Shown here: positions 34,901-46,288 of the stretch, piece after piece
How the letters are laid out: every line of letters begins with the position of its first letter
How positions within the stretch are numbered: position 1 is the first letter of the stretch
Assembly: GCA_040954595.2 (NCBI GenBank)
Contig: CM082596.2
Location: forward strand, 1,984,001 to 2,048,000
Length of the DNA: 64,000 nt
From: Balanoglossus misakiensis
Taxonomy: Eukaryota > Hemichordata
Reading direction: 5' to 3'
Notes under the pieces: model-generated
Databases searched by the model: none
The model's input: only the letters and a program-made list of their open reading frames with translations
What the model was told of the DNA's origin: nothing
Program-made: the position numbers and the translations under genes

Positions 34901-37900
34901 CTCATGCATCATGATTGCATAGTGCGGACAAAATCATAACGATAATCAGCTGGCAACATGCATGTTTTGATAACATCGCGCCCATATTTTGCAGCGGCTG
35001 TGAGTTCCGTATCTCCACAATCAATTTTTCAAATGACATGAATAGATGATCAAAAACGAGCAAATCTTTGACAGGAGATGAGAAACCTCATGACCAGAGC
35101 GCAAGCAAGCAAAAAAACGTGCAGCGGTAATTCCCACAATACACCACAAAGAAACAGACATTTGACCGAGACAAGAGGCATGCCGATCGAACAACGCACA
35201 GGATGAAATGTGGGAAAATACCTGCTCCGACGACGATCCTGGTCTAGCTATCCCACTCTTGCTGTCATGCTTAGAAGAGGCCAAGAGGTCAAAGTGGACA
35301 GGTTAGTCAGAAAGTCAAACGTCAAAGTTCAGAACGATGACTGATGACCGACAGAAAAGAGTGTCATGGCAACCATGATGACAGAAGGCACATTATACAA
35401 GAGAAGATGATTAACATTTTTCATTTTCATCTGCAAGAATGGGATGCTACCCAGAAAGACTATTGAAACATTTCTCAATGCATATATTGGACTCACACCC
35501 AAGAAACATCCAAGCAGTGACCGATATGACTGGAACAAACCTTCACATTTACCGAAGTCTACATGTTAATTTAATTCTCAAGTTTCACAAAACACACTTC
35601 TCATAATAAAAGATATTTGCACTTTGGGAGTGGCATTGCTGTGAAAATCTACATAAATAAAAATATAATTGCTTTAAAACCATTGATTACCAACCTGTGC
35701 GTGGACAAAAGCATCATCAAAGAGAATAAACCAATGACTGGTGAATCTGGACGCACTAGCCAACGTCAACTGTTGAGTCTTACTGTCTTTGATGACACGT
35801 CGATCTGGTTTCTTCAGAGAGTCCTACGAAAAAAATTATAGTAACATCAAGATGTGTTTGAACTTCTACATACCTGATGATTTATTATTATTTCTTGATG
35901 ATAAGTAAGTTTTCACTGCTACAAACAAGTTTAGTGTTGCAACTTACTGCCAGCTTAGGAGGGCAACCTTCCCAGAAGGTCATGGTTTTCTCTGCATCTC
36001 CTAGCCTGGAGTTGATAACGTTTTTCAGAGTTTCCCAAGTTGAGCCAACTTCTCTCAGCTGAGTGTGTTCAATGGTTTCCTGAGAGACCACAAACACATT
36101 AACACCACTTTAATGTAATTACACAATGTATAATGTGAATGACAATATATTTAGAGTTTTATGAACTTCAGAAATTAAACTTTTGGTCATACTGTAGATG
36201 GGAAAGTGGACCGTCCCCCACCTGTGCAAAATGTTGCATGATTTTCCCGATTAGTCGACTGTATTCCTTGATCCTTCTGATGGGAGTCAGCATCAGATAA
36301 TGGAATGCTGCTGCCGTGTTTGGCTGCTTTTCCTCGTAGCTACACAGCTCATTCAGTGTGGATTCTTGTTTTGTGAGAAACTCACTGCAGATCAACAGAA
36401 AATGAATGCATAGTCAGTCACGAAATGGTCTCTCGTTGCACAAGAAACTGTCAAAGCATCTGCAGATTCAACTTGGACATGTGTGGATCATGTATAACAG
36501 ATTGCATGACTATGTACTCACCCAAGGCTTTTACTGATGAACTGAAACACACCAATAGCAGTGAGATCAGCAAACAGATTGCCGTACTTGTCAAACGCCT
36601 CTATGGCTTCCCGGTAATGTCTTATGATATTAAGATCAAACAGTTCATGATTGAGCTGAACCACAGACATGAGCTGTATGGCATTTTTTCCCACTATGCT
36701 GGCTATTGTTCCCAGTTGGTCAACAATCTCTCTGACTGTGGGACCGTATACAGTAGACTCCATTGGCTTGAAATACTCTGTCATGATAGAATCATAAGGG
36801 ATTATTGATAAGTGAATATGAAAATGACATGCTAGCAATGAGAAACTAGTGATATATGCCCTGAAGTGTATACACTCATATTTGTGCCAAAACCCGGTAT
36901 TTTACTGCCATTTTATAGTATGAAGATTTCTCATTGCTCCTAGTATTACTGAGATTCAGAAGAGATCAACAAGAACAAGACATTTCACACATCACTACTG
37001 ACCTGCTGAGAGTAATGACTTCAAGACTTGTGATTTCATCGTTGACAGTTGCTGATGGAAGAGCCGTTCCGTCGATGCAAATTCGTGAATCAGTGAAACG
37101 AATCCGGTCTCGTTCTTGTCAACGATGCAAGCGCACTGGTCTCCGGCAGCTGATATGCTTCTCACCCATCCAAGCTGAAAAGATACATGAAGTTTAATCA
37201 TCTCCATCAAGTTAACAATACCCCATGAAAGTATTATGATGATAACTATTGCACTCACCTTCCTGATAAAGGGAAGTCTCTCTGGCTGTTTGACTCTGGG
37301 TGTGTATTTCACTGATGGACCTTTGGGTATTACAGATTTTCTCTTCGGAGTGTCTTTCTCAGCAGCCGGTGGTTTGAAGTACACTTGAAGTTCTGTCAGG
37401 CTGCAAATAAAATTACAAATTAGATTAACAGAAATGGTATATGAGTTTTCTCAATGTTGGTGATAATGTGGATGTCTCAGTGTTAGTGTGAATGCATATA
37501 GGCTTGTGCAGCAAAGAATTTTGAAATAAATTCTCACCTGGGTTGTCTGCCTATGTAGAAGATTTCTGATTGAAAATTCACACCGTCAGTTAACAGCAGG
37601 GTATGGTTAGCACCAGCAGCTATGTCCCAAGCAGGTACATTAGATGGAATCTGTCAAAGAATTGAAAACTATGAAATAAAACTGGCCTAAAAATGGTGAT
37701 TTTCCACGATTAACTTTGCTATGAATGTGAATCTGGGAACAAAGCAACAAACCATTTCTTGTTCCATGAAAGTGATGGCTGCAGCAACTTACCTTAACTC
37801 TCTTTGGCGCCAATTGTCCAGAGTGACCTAGTTGTCCATCATTATTTGATCCCCAGGAATACACCTGTAGTGAAAACACATTGACAGCAACTGATTAACA

Positions 37901-39791
37901 TATAATCTTCAATGTTGACTGACTGACAAATGAGTAAATATTGACAGGGCCAATAAAATAGAAAAATGGGCGTGGCTCCAGTGCCTGCAGCTTGTCAGTC
38001 AATGCTTATAGTGGGTGTGGCTTACCTGTCCACTGCTGGTCAGAGCTAATGAGTGGGATGATCCAGACGTCACTTTTATCACATTTTTCGCACTCAGCGG
38101 TTTGACTACAGTTGGCAGAATCCTGCAAAATAAAACAACAAAAGTTTGAAGTAACCATTTCTAAGTTCTTACATCTTTTCTTAGACGGACAATATAGCAA
38201 GTAAGAGTTGACAAATTTTGGATGAGTGAATTAAACTTAAATTCTATTCTGACCTGTCCAGCAAATCTCCCTGGCCAAGCTGACCATGACTACCTCTTCC
38301 CCAGCTCCAGACTTCAGTCTGCAGGGCTATTTCATCCACTGGTGAGACTATGTCATCGTGCCACATCTTCTGTTGCCCGGCAACACCATTCTTGCTTGGC
38401 GTCTGGCCCATGTCTGAGCTGGCGGGATCGCACAGTGATTCGTTGCTCCCGGAATGGATGAACTTGGCGACAAACGATGTTGCTGTCTCAGTGCCGCTGC
38501 TCAAGAATGTATTGAACCTCGTACGCAGCACCTGTGGCAGCTTAGAAACAATTCTCTCTTCACTCTGCCCTTTGTTTGGTGTTTTTCTGGTGTCTTTCGT
38601 CGTTCCGACTGCCAGTTGTTTCCTCAGGTAATCTTTGGCTGCCTTGTTTGTTGGGAAGCTTTTTGTCGGCTCCCCTGGGTAGTTTGCGTACGAAGACTCC
38701 TCAAGATCTTCCACTTTTCCGCCATCAGTTACATCTGATTCTTCAAGATTTTCCAACTCCTTGGCAGTGTCTTCAAGTGTGTAGGTTCCTTGGCTGCCTT
38801 CCGATTTTGCATCGTCTTCCTGGATTACCTTCTTAGAAACATCGCTTTTCTTAAACGGCGATGCCTTGACAGTGGAAACAGAAAAAGACGAGGACGCCAT
38901 CGACGATGCGTCTAAGCTATCCATAGACATGCCGAATGAGTGAACGCTGACTTCATCAGGGCAGTTGTGATCGCAGATGACAACAGTGTCACTTTGATCA
39001 GAGACATTATACAGTTCCTGGTTGCATTTGGGGCAGTATGACATATCATCAGGTTTCACTGGCGATCTCCCAGTTTTGATCTTCTGTGCCACAGCCAAGC
39101 TATGCATGCTTCCACAACATATACTGAGAACTTTCTTCCCTTTCATTGCCTCCACACGCTGTGGCCTGGTCACAGGATTATTCGCCGTCCCGAGTCCCAG
39201 CTGGTGCCCTGTCCCCCATGACCAGATCTCCCCATAATTACTCAACACCATAGTGTGGTTATCTCCGCATGCGATCTGTGTAATGAATGGATCATCACCC
39301 TCGGGGTTTGTCAGCTCCACTTGATGAGGCCTGGCCACTTTCTCACCTTTCTCCGTCCCGCACTGCGAAGCACTATTATCCCCCCAACAGAAGACAATCC
39401 CATCTGAGCATACCACACCTGTATGGTTGCTCCCACACGCCACATCAATCACGTTCTCGCTCGCAAGGTCCCGGACTAAAATCGGCTTCTCCGTAACGTC
39501 ATCGAATTTCCCGTTCCCCATCTGTCCAAACTCCCCAGATCCGTAGGTGTACAGTTCGTGCCTGTCAGCCAGGAAAGCGACATGTTTGCTGCCGAGAGAC
39601 ACCTTTGAGATGCTCTTCTTCAGAAAGACATCGAAGGTGAGCGGGTTGATGTTGCTGACAAATCCTTTCCACAGACATGCCACTCCCTGTTGATGTTCCT
39701 CTTCCTGGTTCCCGTAGTCCCTAGTGCATGAACACAAAAAACTCTCAAATTGATCGCCAAAGACAAAATCACGCAATTTTCTCGTTGACAT
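28955..39791 (-). CDS. ALS2: ALS2 (alsin), Rab5/Rac1 exchange factor
   Basis: Exon ends (minus): 39791-38254, 38122-38026, 37864-37793, 37650-37538, 37400-37259, 37174-37003, 36777-36522, 36384-36222, 36079-35948, 35823-35695, 33834-33761, 33610-33563, 33059-32760, 32595-32530, 32415-32314, 32155-31879, 31730-31528, 31407-31243, 31043-30923, 30772-30615, 30483-30340, 30246-30067, 29888-29843, 29695-29634, 29354-29217, 29093-28955. They total exactly 1678 residues (human 1657). Order: RCC1-like repeats ([37 protein letters not shown]); DH (about 655-895); PH ([15 protein letters not shown]); MORN repeats ([15 protein letters not shown] onward, about 1065-1295); C-terminal VPS9 ([15 protein letters not shown], ending [15 protein letters not shown]). 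VPS9 with MORN activates Rab5 on endosomes; DH/PH acts on Rac1. A long low-complexity insert (about 290-420) interrupts the RCC1 blades, as in vertebrate alsin. Exon one is unusually large. Confidence 0.95.
29123..29211. repeat. Degraded TTAA-type MITE next to ALS2 splice donor
   Basis: Contains GACCATGGTTTGGTCCAAAT and CTATGGTAAAGTTGGACCTC, matching the elements at 52217-52309 and 59764-59855. TTAA remains at the left; the right terminus is worn (GGGATCAA). Its right end is six bases from the ALS2 exon 29354-29217. Confidence 0.65.
31465..31489 (+). repeat. ATC trinucleotide microsatellite
   Basis: About eight ATC units in an ALS2 intron. Confidence 0.9.
34573..34644 (-). other. Possible ALS2 cassette exon, 24 codons
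   Basis: Flanked by CTAG acceptor and GTGAGT donor, exactly 72 bases, phase 0 at both ends, encoding [20 protein letters not shown] and four more residues. It lies in the long phase-0 intron between ALS2 exons 35823-35695 and 33834-33761. Including it would insert a charged helix in the PH domain. Vertebrate alsin lacks an equivalent as far as I recall. Confidence 0.45.
34733..34797 (+). repeat. TGTCTG-rich microsatellite
   Basis: Degenerate GTGTCTGTGTC repeats in an ALS2 intron. Confidence 0.85.
35222..35269 (-). other. Possible ALS2 cassette exon, 16 codons
   Basis: Acceptor CTTCTAAG and donor GTATTT enclose 48 bases, open and phase 0 at both ends, encoding [16 protein letters not shown]. 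It sits upstream of the 34573-34644 candidate in the same intron. The donor is weaker than its neighbour's. Both may be chance exons. Confidence 0.3.
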
Positions 39792-41220
39792 GTCACCTCA
39801 TGATAAATATGATCATCAATTGGAGATCTATCGTCTAATGGATGAAAGTGATACACAGGCAAACAGGAACACACAGCACAGTATCAGTAATGATGTCTAC
39901 ATTCTATGAATGATCTTGACATTAGTATCCAGTCTACAGCGCATTATCTACTCTGCAATTCTAAATCTACAACGCCCACATCCTGAAGGCCTCAGACGCG
40001 ACGGCCTCACAATTAATTCAGCAGCAGCAGTCTGCAAGCCTGACTTGCATATTAATGAGATGACTTGTGGAGACAACAAGCCAATCAGACAACTACATGT
40101 ACAGCAAACTAGTTTTTTCACTGGTTCTTGCAAATATTCTAAACTGCGAAGATTCAACTTAGCACTGTGCATCGCTGTGGAATTCCATTACTGGATTTAC
40201 AATCATATATCTTATCTCAAACAGCACTGGGAATTTACTGTCAGAGATCAGAGAGAAGAAACCACACACAGACCACAGAAGAAGGAATTTCCAGTTCAGT
40301 ACATTAAACTCACCCCATATCCACCCATTGAAATATCTGTCATTGACAAATCTATTCTGCAACGCTCAACAAAAATGTCATTCCCAGCTGAAAACACAAT
40401 ATTATTTATATGCCATGTGATGGATTATAATATGACGACAATTATTAATGCATATTACCCAGATTAAGTATCACTGATCTGTGAAAACTACACGTAATTC
40501 AACATCTGTGGCATATGTGCATTTCAGAGTAGAATAAGGCAACTCCCATTGTCGGCCTTGACCACAGTATACAAAAATACAGAATGATTATACAGTTTCA
40601 CAGAAATTCAAAGGACGTATGTGCATAATTAGGCAGTAAATTTGGGCTGACTAATTATTTACAATGTACTTTCATAGATGTCTGGACCATTACATAAGAA
40701 AGATACGGCTTGACTGAATATCAAAGGATCCTATTTTTAACATGTTAATCATATTTCTATCATTGTGGGCTGAATTTATGGGACACAAAGAATGATATTC
40801 ATCAATACCGTGGGAACTGATTCTGTTTATTGGTGTCAGTGAATGACTTTGTAAACCTGGACATTGAGCAGATGAAGTCAGGTCTTTATAGTGTATGGAT
40901 TTTTAACTCACTTTATATGAACGTCAAAATGTAAATTTAACAAAATTAAGAAACAGTGATGTGGAGATAATACGCTAATATTAAACAGGTTCACAGAGAA
41001 ATAGGGCTGGTTGAGGATTATCATGACTGAAGGCCTGTTACTGTGCTGTTTGTTTACAAAGATCACAGCGCAGTCATTGCTGGCGTATGATCATTGCTAT
41101 GCTGTGCGCATACTACTTCATGAAGTGACCTCAACCTGAAAAGCCGACGCTGACAGAATGAAAAGATGAAAACGCACACACACACAAAAACTCGCTTACC
41201 AGCACAATGGTTGTTGATAG
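39792..41220 (-). other. ALS2 5' leader intron and upstream exon
   Basis: No coding exon was found. A minus-strand donor (GCTG before GTAAGCGAG, near 41198) may end a noncoding first exon of ALS2, placing its promoter near 41.2-41.45 kb. An AC-rich tract lies at about 41171-41186. Confidence 0.35.
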
Positions 41221-41454
41221 GAATACATGGTTGGCCAGCTGCCGGCCGTCACTTGAAATAGAATGAAAAACTGTAGTGTGAACGACTAACCACTGGGGTG
41301 TTACATGTTCGTGATAAGCTTTCCTCCGTTGATGATTTCCAATACCATCTATGGGTCATGGCAAACCGGCGATATGCGAACTGCATGACAGACCAACTGT
41401 GTTCTGCCGATTAAAAGCTATTACCTGAGCATAACAACAGACGCTAATTTGCCT

Positions 41455-44400
41455 TCATAATCCAAACACAATGACAATGGTAATACATTGTACCTCCAAT
41501 GACAGATAACGTATATACGTACAGCCCAGTGCTGAATTTGATTTGTGGACATGACCTTGATGTGAACAAACAATTGATGACAAAAGAGATGATTTATATG
41601 CTGGGTTGTTTCATTGAATATTATAATGTAGGGTAGGCAGGGTTTAGGAATATCTCAAAATAAGGTGGGGAAAGAAAACGCCAGCTATCAAAACCATTGG
41701 TTGACTGTGCATTTAAATCACAGCGATTTTGGATGAATACATTCCTCATTAAACTGGTTTTAAAAAGCACAAATCATTCAACTCTGTAAATCAGACTAGA
41801 CTTTTTTCATATGGAAATACCATTTTGTCTCTGTTCTCGGCCAATACAAAGGAATGTCATGTGTAGGTTACAGTTTAGGAACCCACCCAGAAGTTTTATT
41901 ACTAATACATTTGATTGCATAAAGACTCAAACCGTAAACTCATATATGCATACTTCCTTCACCAAAAAGACCTCACAAACAGTTCTGCTTTGACTAGTTT
42001 ATTGGGGGCACAGGTTATATTTGCTGACTTGAGAAACTATGTCACCAGTAAATCGCAGGACAAGCATCTCTTTGATCAACAAATACCTGTACAACTAATC
42101 AAGTTCAAACTACAACCACTGAAGCCAACATCCATATATGGGCATGTCCAGACTTGGCCTAGCCAATCAAATCACACTCTCACTTCTGATGTATTTACTA
42201 AAGTTTGTGTGACTATGCCATGGTTAATCATCTCTCCTTGCAAGGATTTCTTTTCCTAAATTCATACTTGAATTCACAACACAGTCATTCAGCAAAATAT
42301 TTATAATTTTATAAACTTCCTTGACACAAGATAAATCATTTGATAGTTGTATTATGCAATAATGTATCTCATTATACAAACGGTTGGTCTATGACATACT
42401 GGTACAAAACATCTGCTCATTTTGGTTAATTAAGGACATCGAGTAATGTAGTTTATTAATTATTCATCTGTTGCTAAAGAAGGCACCATATGCTCAATCA
42501 AATGACCATGTGTATAGTGAACACTGAATGTAAACTCTTCCAGTTTATCTTTACTGCACACATCAGCATACAGTTTGACTACAAACTGATCTCTTCATGT
42601 ACTTTAATGAGTTTCTTTCTTTTCTTTTCAAATCCATTACACACATTGGATTTTTAATGACACAAAATCTATTATCCTCAGATGAAGAATGCCAACTTGC
42701 TTCCAAGCAGTGACTCATATCAGCACATGCCATTATTATAAATAGAAATTGTGAGGTCAACATCCTCAAATTACATATGCTAAATTATTTATAATCTGGA
42801 GAATTAGTTTAAAGTGAAAACAGTATCTATTAATTCTATGTTAGATTTGATAACAATTGTCCTAAAATGTCAACTAATGGGCGTAGTTACAGCTACACAT
42901 TTGTGACCTGAGTGTGGAAGGAACATTATAGATTTCGGAATGGACGTTATGGATTTCAATATTGCTACATTATGCCTGTCTGAAATGGATTATTGAGCCT
43001 TATTTAAATATTTGAACAATAACACTGACAAATATTACATTATACTGATCTCTTTGGGTCTGAATGATGTAATACAATTGTGTAAAATTATTTTTAGATC
43101 AACACAAATACTCAAAGAGAAAACTGCACACCATGTTCAGCAGATTGTCACGTTTTTACCTGGCAACCTGCAATAATATCATATTGTTCATTTTCACAGG
43201 GCTGATTAAAATTGTTTGAAATTTATTAAGGGATGAAATGCATACCTCCTTACAGTCAGAATATTTAGCCTCCAGTAAAATCCTTGAAATAAACCCTGAA
43301 GACCAAATATGGTATCATCTCTCTATTTTTAGTTTTTTATCTGAAATTCACAGAGGCGGTTGTATTATACTTCCTGCCTGATTCCCTGCTAGTACATGCA
43401 CTTGACATGTCTGGGCAGTTTCTATAAGGCTTAAAGAATCAAATCTGTTACCGCCCTACCAAGATCAAAGAAACACTGTCTACGGGCCCCATATGTCCAT
43501 ATAAATCATCATTCTCATGAAAATAAGCATGTCAGTTCCATTCAGTTTTATTCCCTGTGTAGTCTTTCTTCAACTCATCATATCCCCTTTCAAGAACGGC
43601 AATTAAATAATCTTTCATGTTATGTATTATGGGGAGAAATGTTTGCCCTTTAGGGAGCAGGGGGCACAGGTCAACATAACCCAACCCCACTGGCAATCCA
43701 CATCACCCATGTTGTCTGTAAGTGACACTTCAATGTATAGTCAGTGATGTATTAGATGGCTGGCAGGGGGTGATGAAGATGCCAGTGCCAGGTCACGACC
43801 TCTGCGGTCATCATCAGCTGACCACTGCAAATATATGTCACTCTGTACAAAGTACATGTATTCAGGTCCAAGCACCCACAAAATATCAGTAGTTTTCAGC
43901 CGATTAAAACCTTTGTGTGAATGATAATAAACATATATAGTAGGTTATCAAATTTGATAGTGTCTGGCCTATGCTAAAAAAAATCAAAATCAATAGCATT
44001 GTTGGTTTTATTTTTTTCCAGTTTTTACTACTTAAAATTAGGTGTGCAGATTTTAGAACATGACAATGTTTCACATGAAAAAGACTTTCCAAGTTCTTCT
44101 ACTTTTGCCCACAAAATACTATCAGCTGATTGTAAATAATGTCCACAGTTGTAATTACATGAGACATTTCTAATCATCATCATTCAAAGTACTGTAAAAT
44201 CAATGGCAGTTAATGTTAACCTTGGAATGATGTGTGTGTCTAGAATACAGACCTCATTAATTTGATCATATTGCTGTCTGCTTAGATTACAGTCACTTGC
44301 TGACTTAAGAATTTTTCCACTATCCAACTGCATTTGAGAGTCACCATGGTGACAAAAATGAAAAGAAATAATTATTTAAAAAAAATTAAATACCTGCAGG

Positions 44401-45600
44401 AGTACCAATAGATTATATGTACACAAAAAATATTAAGACATACTATTTAATAATATTAAGAAATACTGAAATACATATTTGCTAAATCTAAACTCAGCAT
44501 GTTAATTTCGCAAGGTGTGTTCCTTCAGTTGAAATGTACAACATTGTTTTTGTGCAGCCATTATATCTGCAGACATTTAACATTCTAGAAATGTTTCAAT
44601 TTCGAAGGTTAAAAAAGATCATCTGCCTCAGCCTCTGTTCATATGTATGAGTCACTATTGATGTAATGAGTCATACCTTTATACCTTTAGATTTTATTGT
44701 GTACAGCTGTATCATTCACATAATCACACACATGTTCAACCGGCAAAAATAACTTCACCGGTAAATATTGTTGATTTCATGAATTCATAAAAAAATAAAA
44801 ATGAGCGGGTGTCCACTGGTCAGCAATATGAGGAGCTGTCATGTGGAAAGGATTTCTGAGGGCCGTGATTTCAGTTGGGAAAGCCTCGCACGTACATACG
44901 TACTCGCGCCAGATCATTAGCATTTAGCGGTTGCAGCTTTTTAGCACCTCTGTCAGTTTCATTGTCTACGGCTCCCCTATGTTTTACATATGTTTACCGA
45001 TCGCAATGCAGTCATAGCAACGATTTCTCCATACTTTATATATCATTCTCACCTCGATTTATCCATGGTCCAAATCGCCTAATAACAAACTGCAGAACAG
45101 ACAATAACCCAGATCTGTTTCACTTCGACGGCGATCGCTGCATCTTCATCTTTTACATTCATTCAAAACCGGAAACAGTTCAGCGGAAACTGGTGAATAT
45201 TTATGAGTTATTTGTTGGTGCAGCTGATCATGTAGAGAACTCAACATTGATTTTAAATCTCCTGTTATTTATCGATAAATAATCGTCAGAGGTGACTGGA
45301 AATGTAACAAATGATAGAAATATCACTTATAAATTCGATAGGTATTATCAATAAGTATTTTCCACCTAATTTATTGGGAAAAACTCTACGCTGAAAGTTT
45401 TGACAACGCTACTTCTTATATTTCTTTTCTCCACTGAGCGACTTTCCTTACGTATCCTTACAGGAGTAAACATGTAACAAACAGTCGCACTGTTGGCCTA
45501 ACAACGCAAGGCGTGAAAACAAAGTCAAGCGGGTACCAGGTGATCGCACGATCGTGGCTTGTTTTGGTCACCTTTCCGTCCATAAAACGCGCATTTTTCG
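41455..45600. other. Intergenic region between ALS2 and KIF9
   Basis: AT-rich, with no exon, RNA gene or long repeat recognised. The 136-codon frame at 44875-45282 has no similarity or splice support. It probably contains regulatory sequence for the divergent ALS2 and KIF9 genes. Confidence 0.45.
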
Positions 45601-46288
45601 CGTTTAACTGATTTTAAAATCTTTAAACGGGTGAGTTAAGTATATTATGTATTGTATGATGGAGATTTTTCAGCACAGTGCGACGTGTCACCGGTTGGTA
45701 ATTATCTGTGTCACTGACATAGCCCACTGTACACAGTGCATATTATGACTTCTGACCGTCGTTGCAAATAAACCCCCATCCCGTCGACCATGTTGCTGAT
45801 TATTTTCAGCAAGATAGCATAAGATTAAGAAGGTCTGAATCATTAGATCTGGACAACAAGACATTCAATTTTTCACATTATACTAGTAAAAACAGCACGA
45901 TGTCTTGTTGACATAATTTTAGTATCTAGTTAATGTATAGCTGCAATCCAGTAGCTCCAGGTTTTTCCCCCCAGAGATTTTTGTGTTGAAAATCTCCAGG
46001 AAAATTCTGGAGCTACTGATCTGCAGCTAGTTAATGTATTGAATTTTGATTGCACAAAATTATGAAAGATGATTTCAAATGCAGAGTCAGTGCATTGGTC
46101 AAGTTGTACATATCAAGAGTTCATAAAATGAATATTTTGGTTGTGATGGGCTATGTAATCCATTGCTTTTAAATTCATTGTTTAGCATAATACATGACTT
46201 TTGTCTTATAGCAAAAGTCTGATTTGTTTACGTATATTGTCACAGGTTCTACAAATATCTTAAGCAGATAGAGTAAAGAGTCATCAAA
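45500..46288 (+). promoter_or_regulatory. KIF9 leader exon and leader intron
   Basis: A noncoding exon ends at 45630 before a strong donor GTGAGT. An acceptor (TTGTCACAG) at 46245 starts the second leader segment 46246-46288, which runs into the KIF9 ATG. The upstream sequence is relatively GC- and CpG-rich. The transcription start is not determined. Confidence 0.45.
45926..46039. repeat. Foldback element with 13-bp flanking direct repeats
   Basis: CTAGTTAATGTAT occurs at 45926-45938 and again at 46027-46039. Between them, AGCTGCA..CCAGTAGCTCCAG is mirrored by CTGGAGCTACTG..TGCAGCT, and an inner AGATTTTT/AAAATCT pair forms the tip. The whole unit folds as a long hairpin. It lies in the KIF9 leader intron (donor 45631, acceptor 46245). 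Confidence 0.75.

Noticed and set aside
38222-39496. Several + strand frames up to 94 codons
   Set aside because: They are shadows of the large first ALS2 exon on the minus strand.
39910-40467. 185-codon + strand frame
   Set aside because: No domain and no splice or promoter context; it lies antisense to the ALS2 leader intron.
44875-45282. 136-codon + strand frame upstream of KIF9
   Set aside because: No recognisable domain, a weak start context and no supporting splice sites; likely a chance frame.
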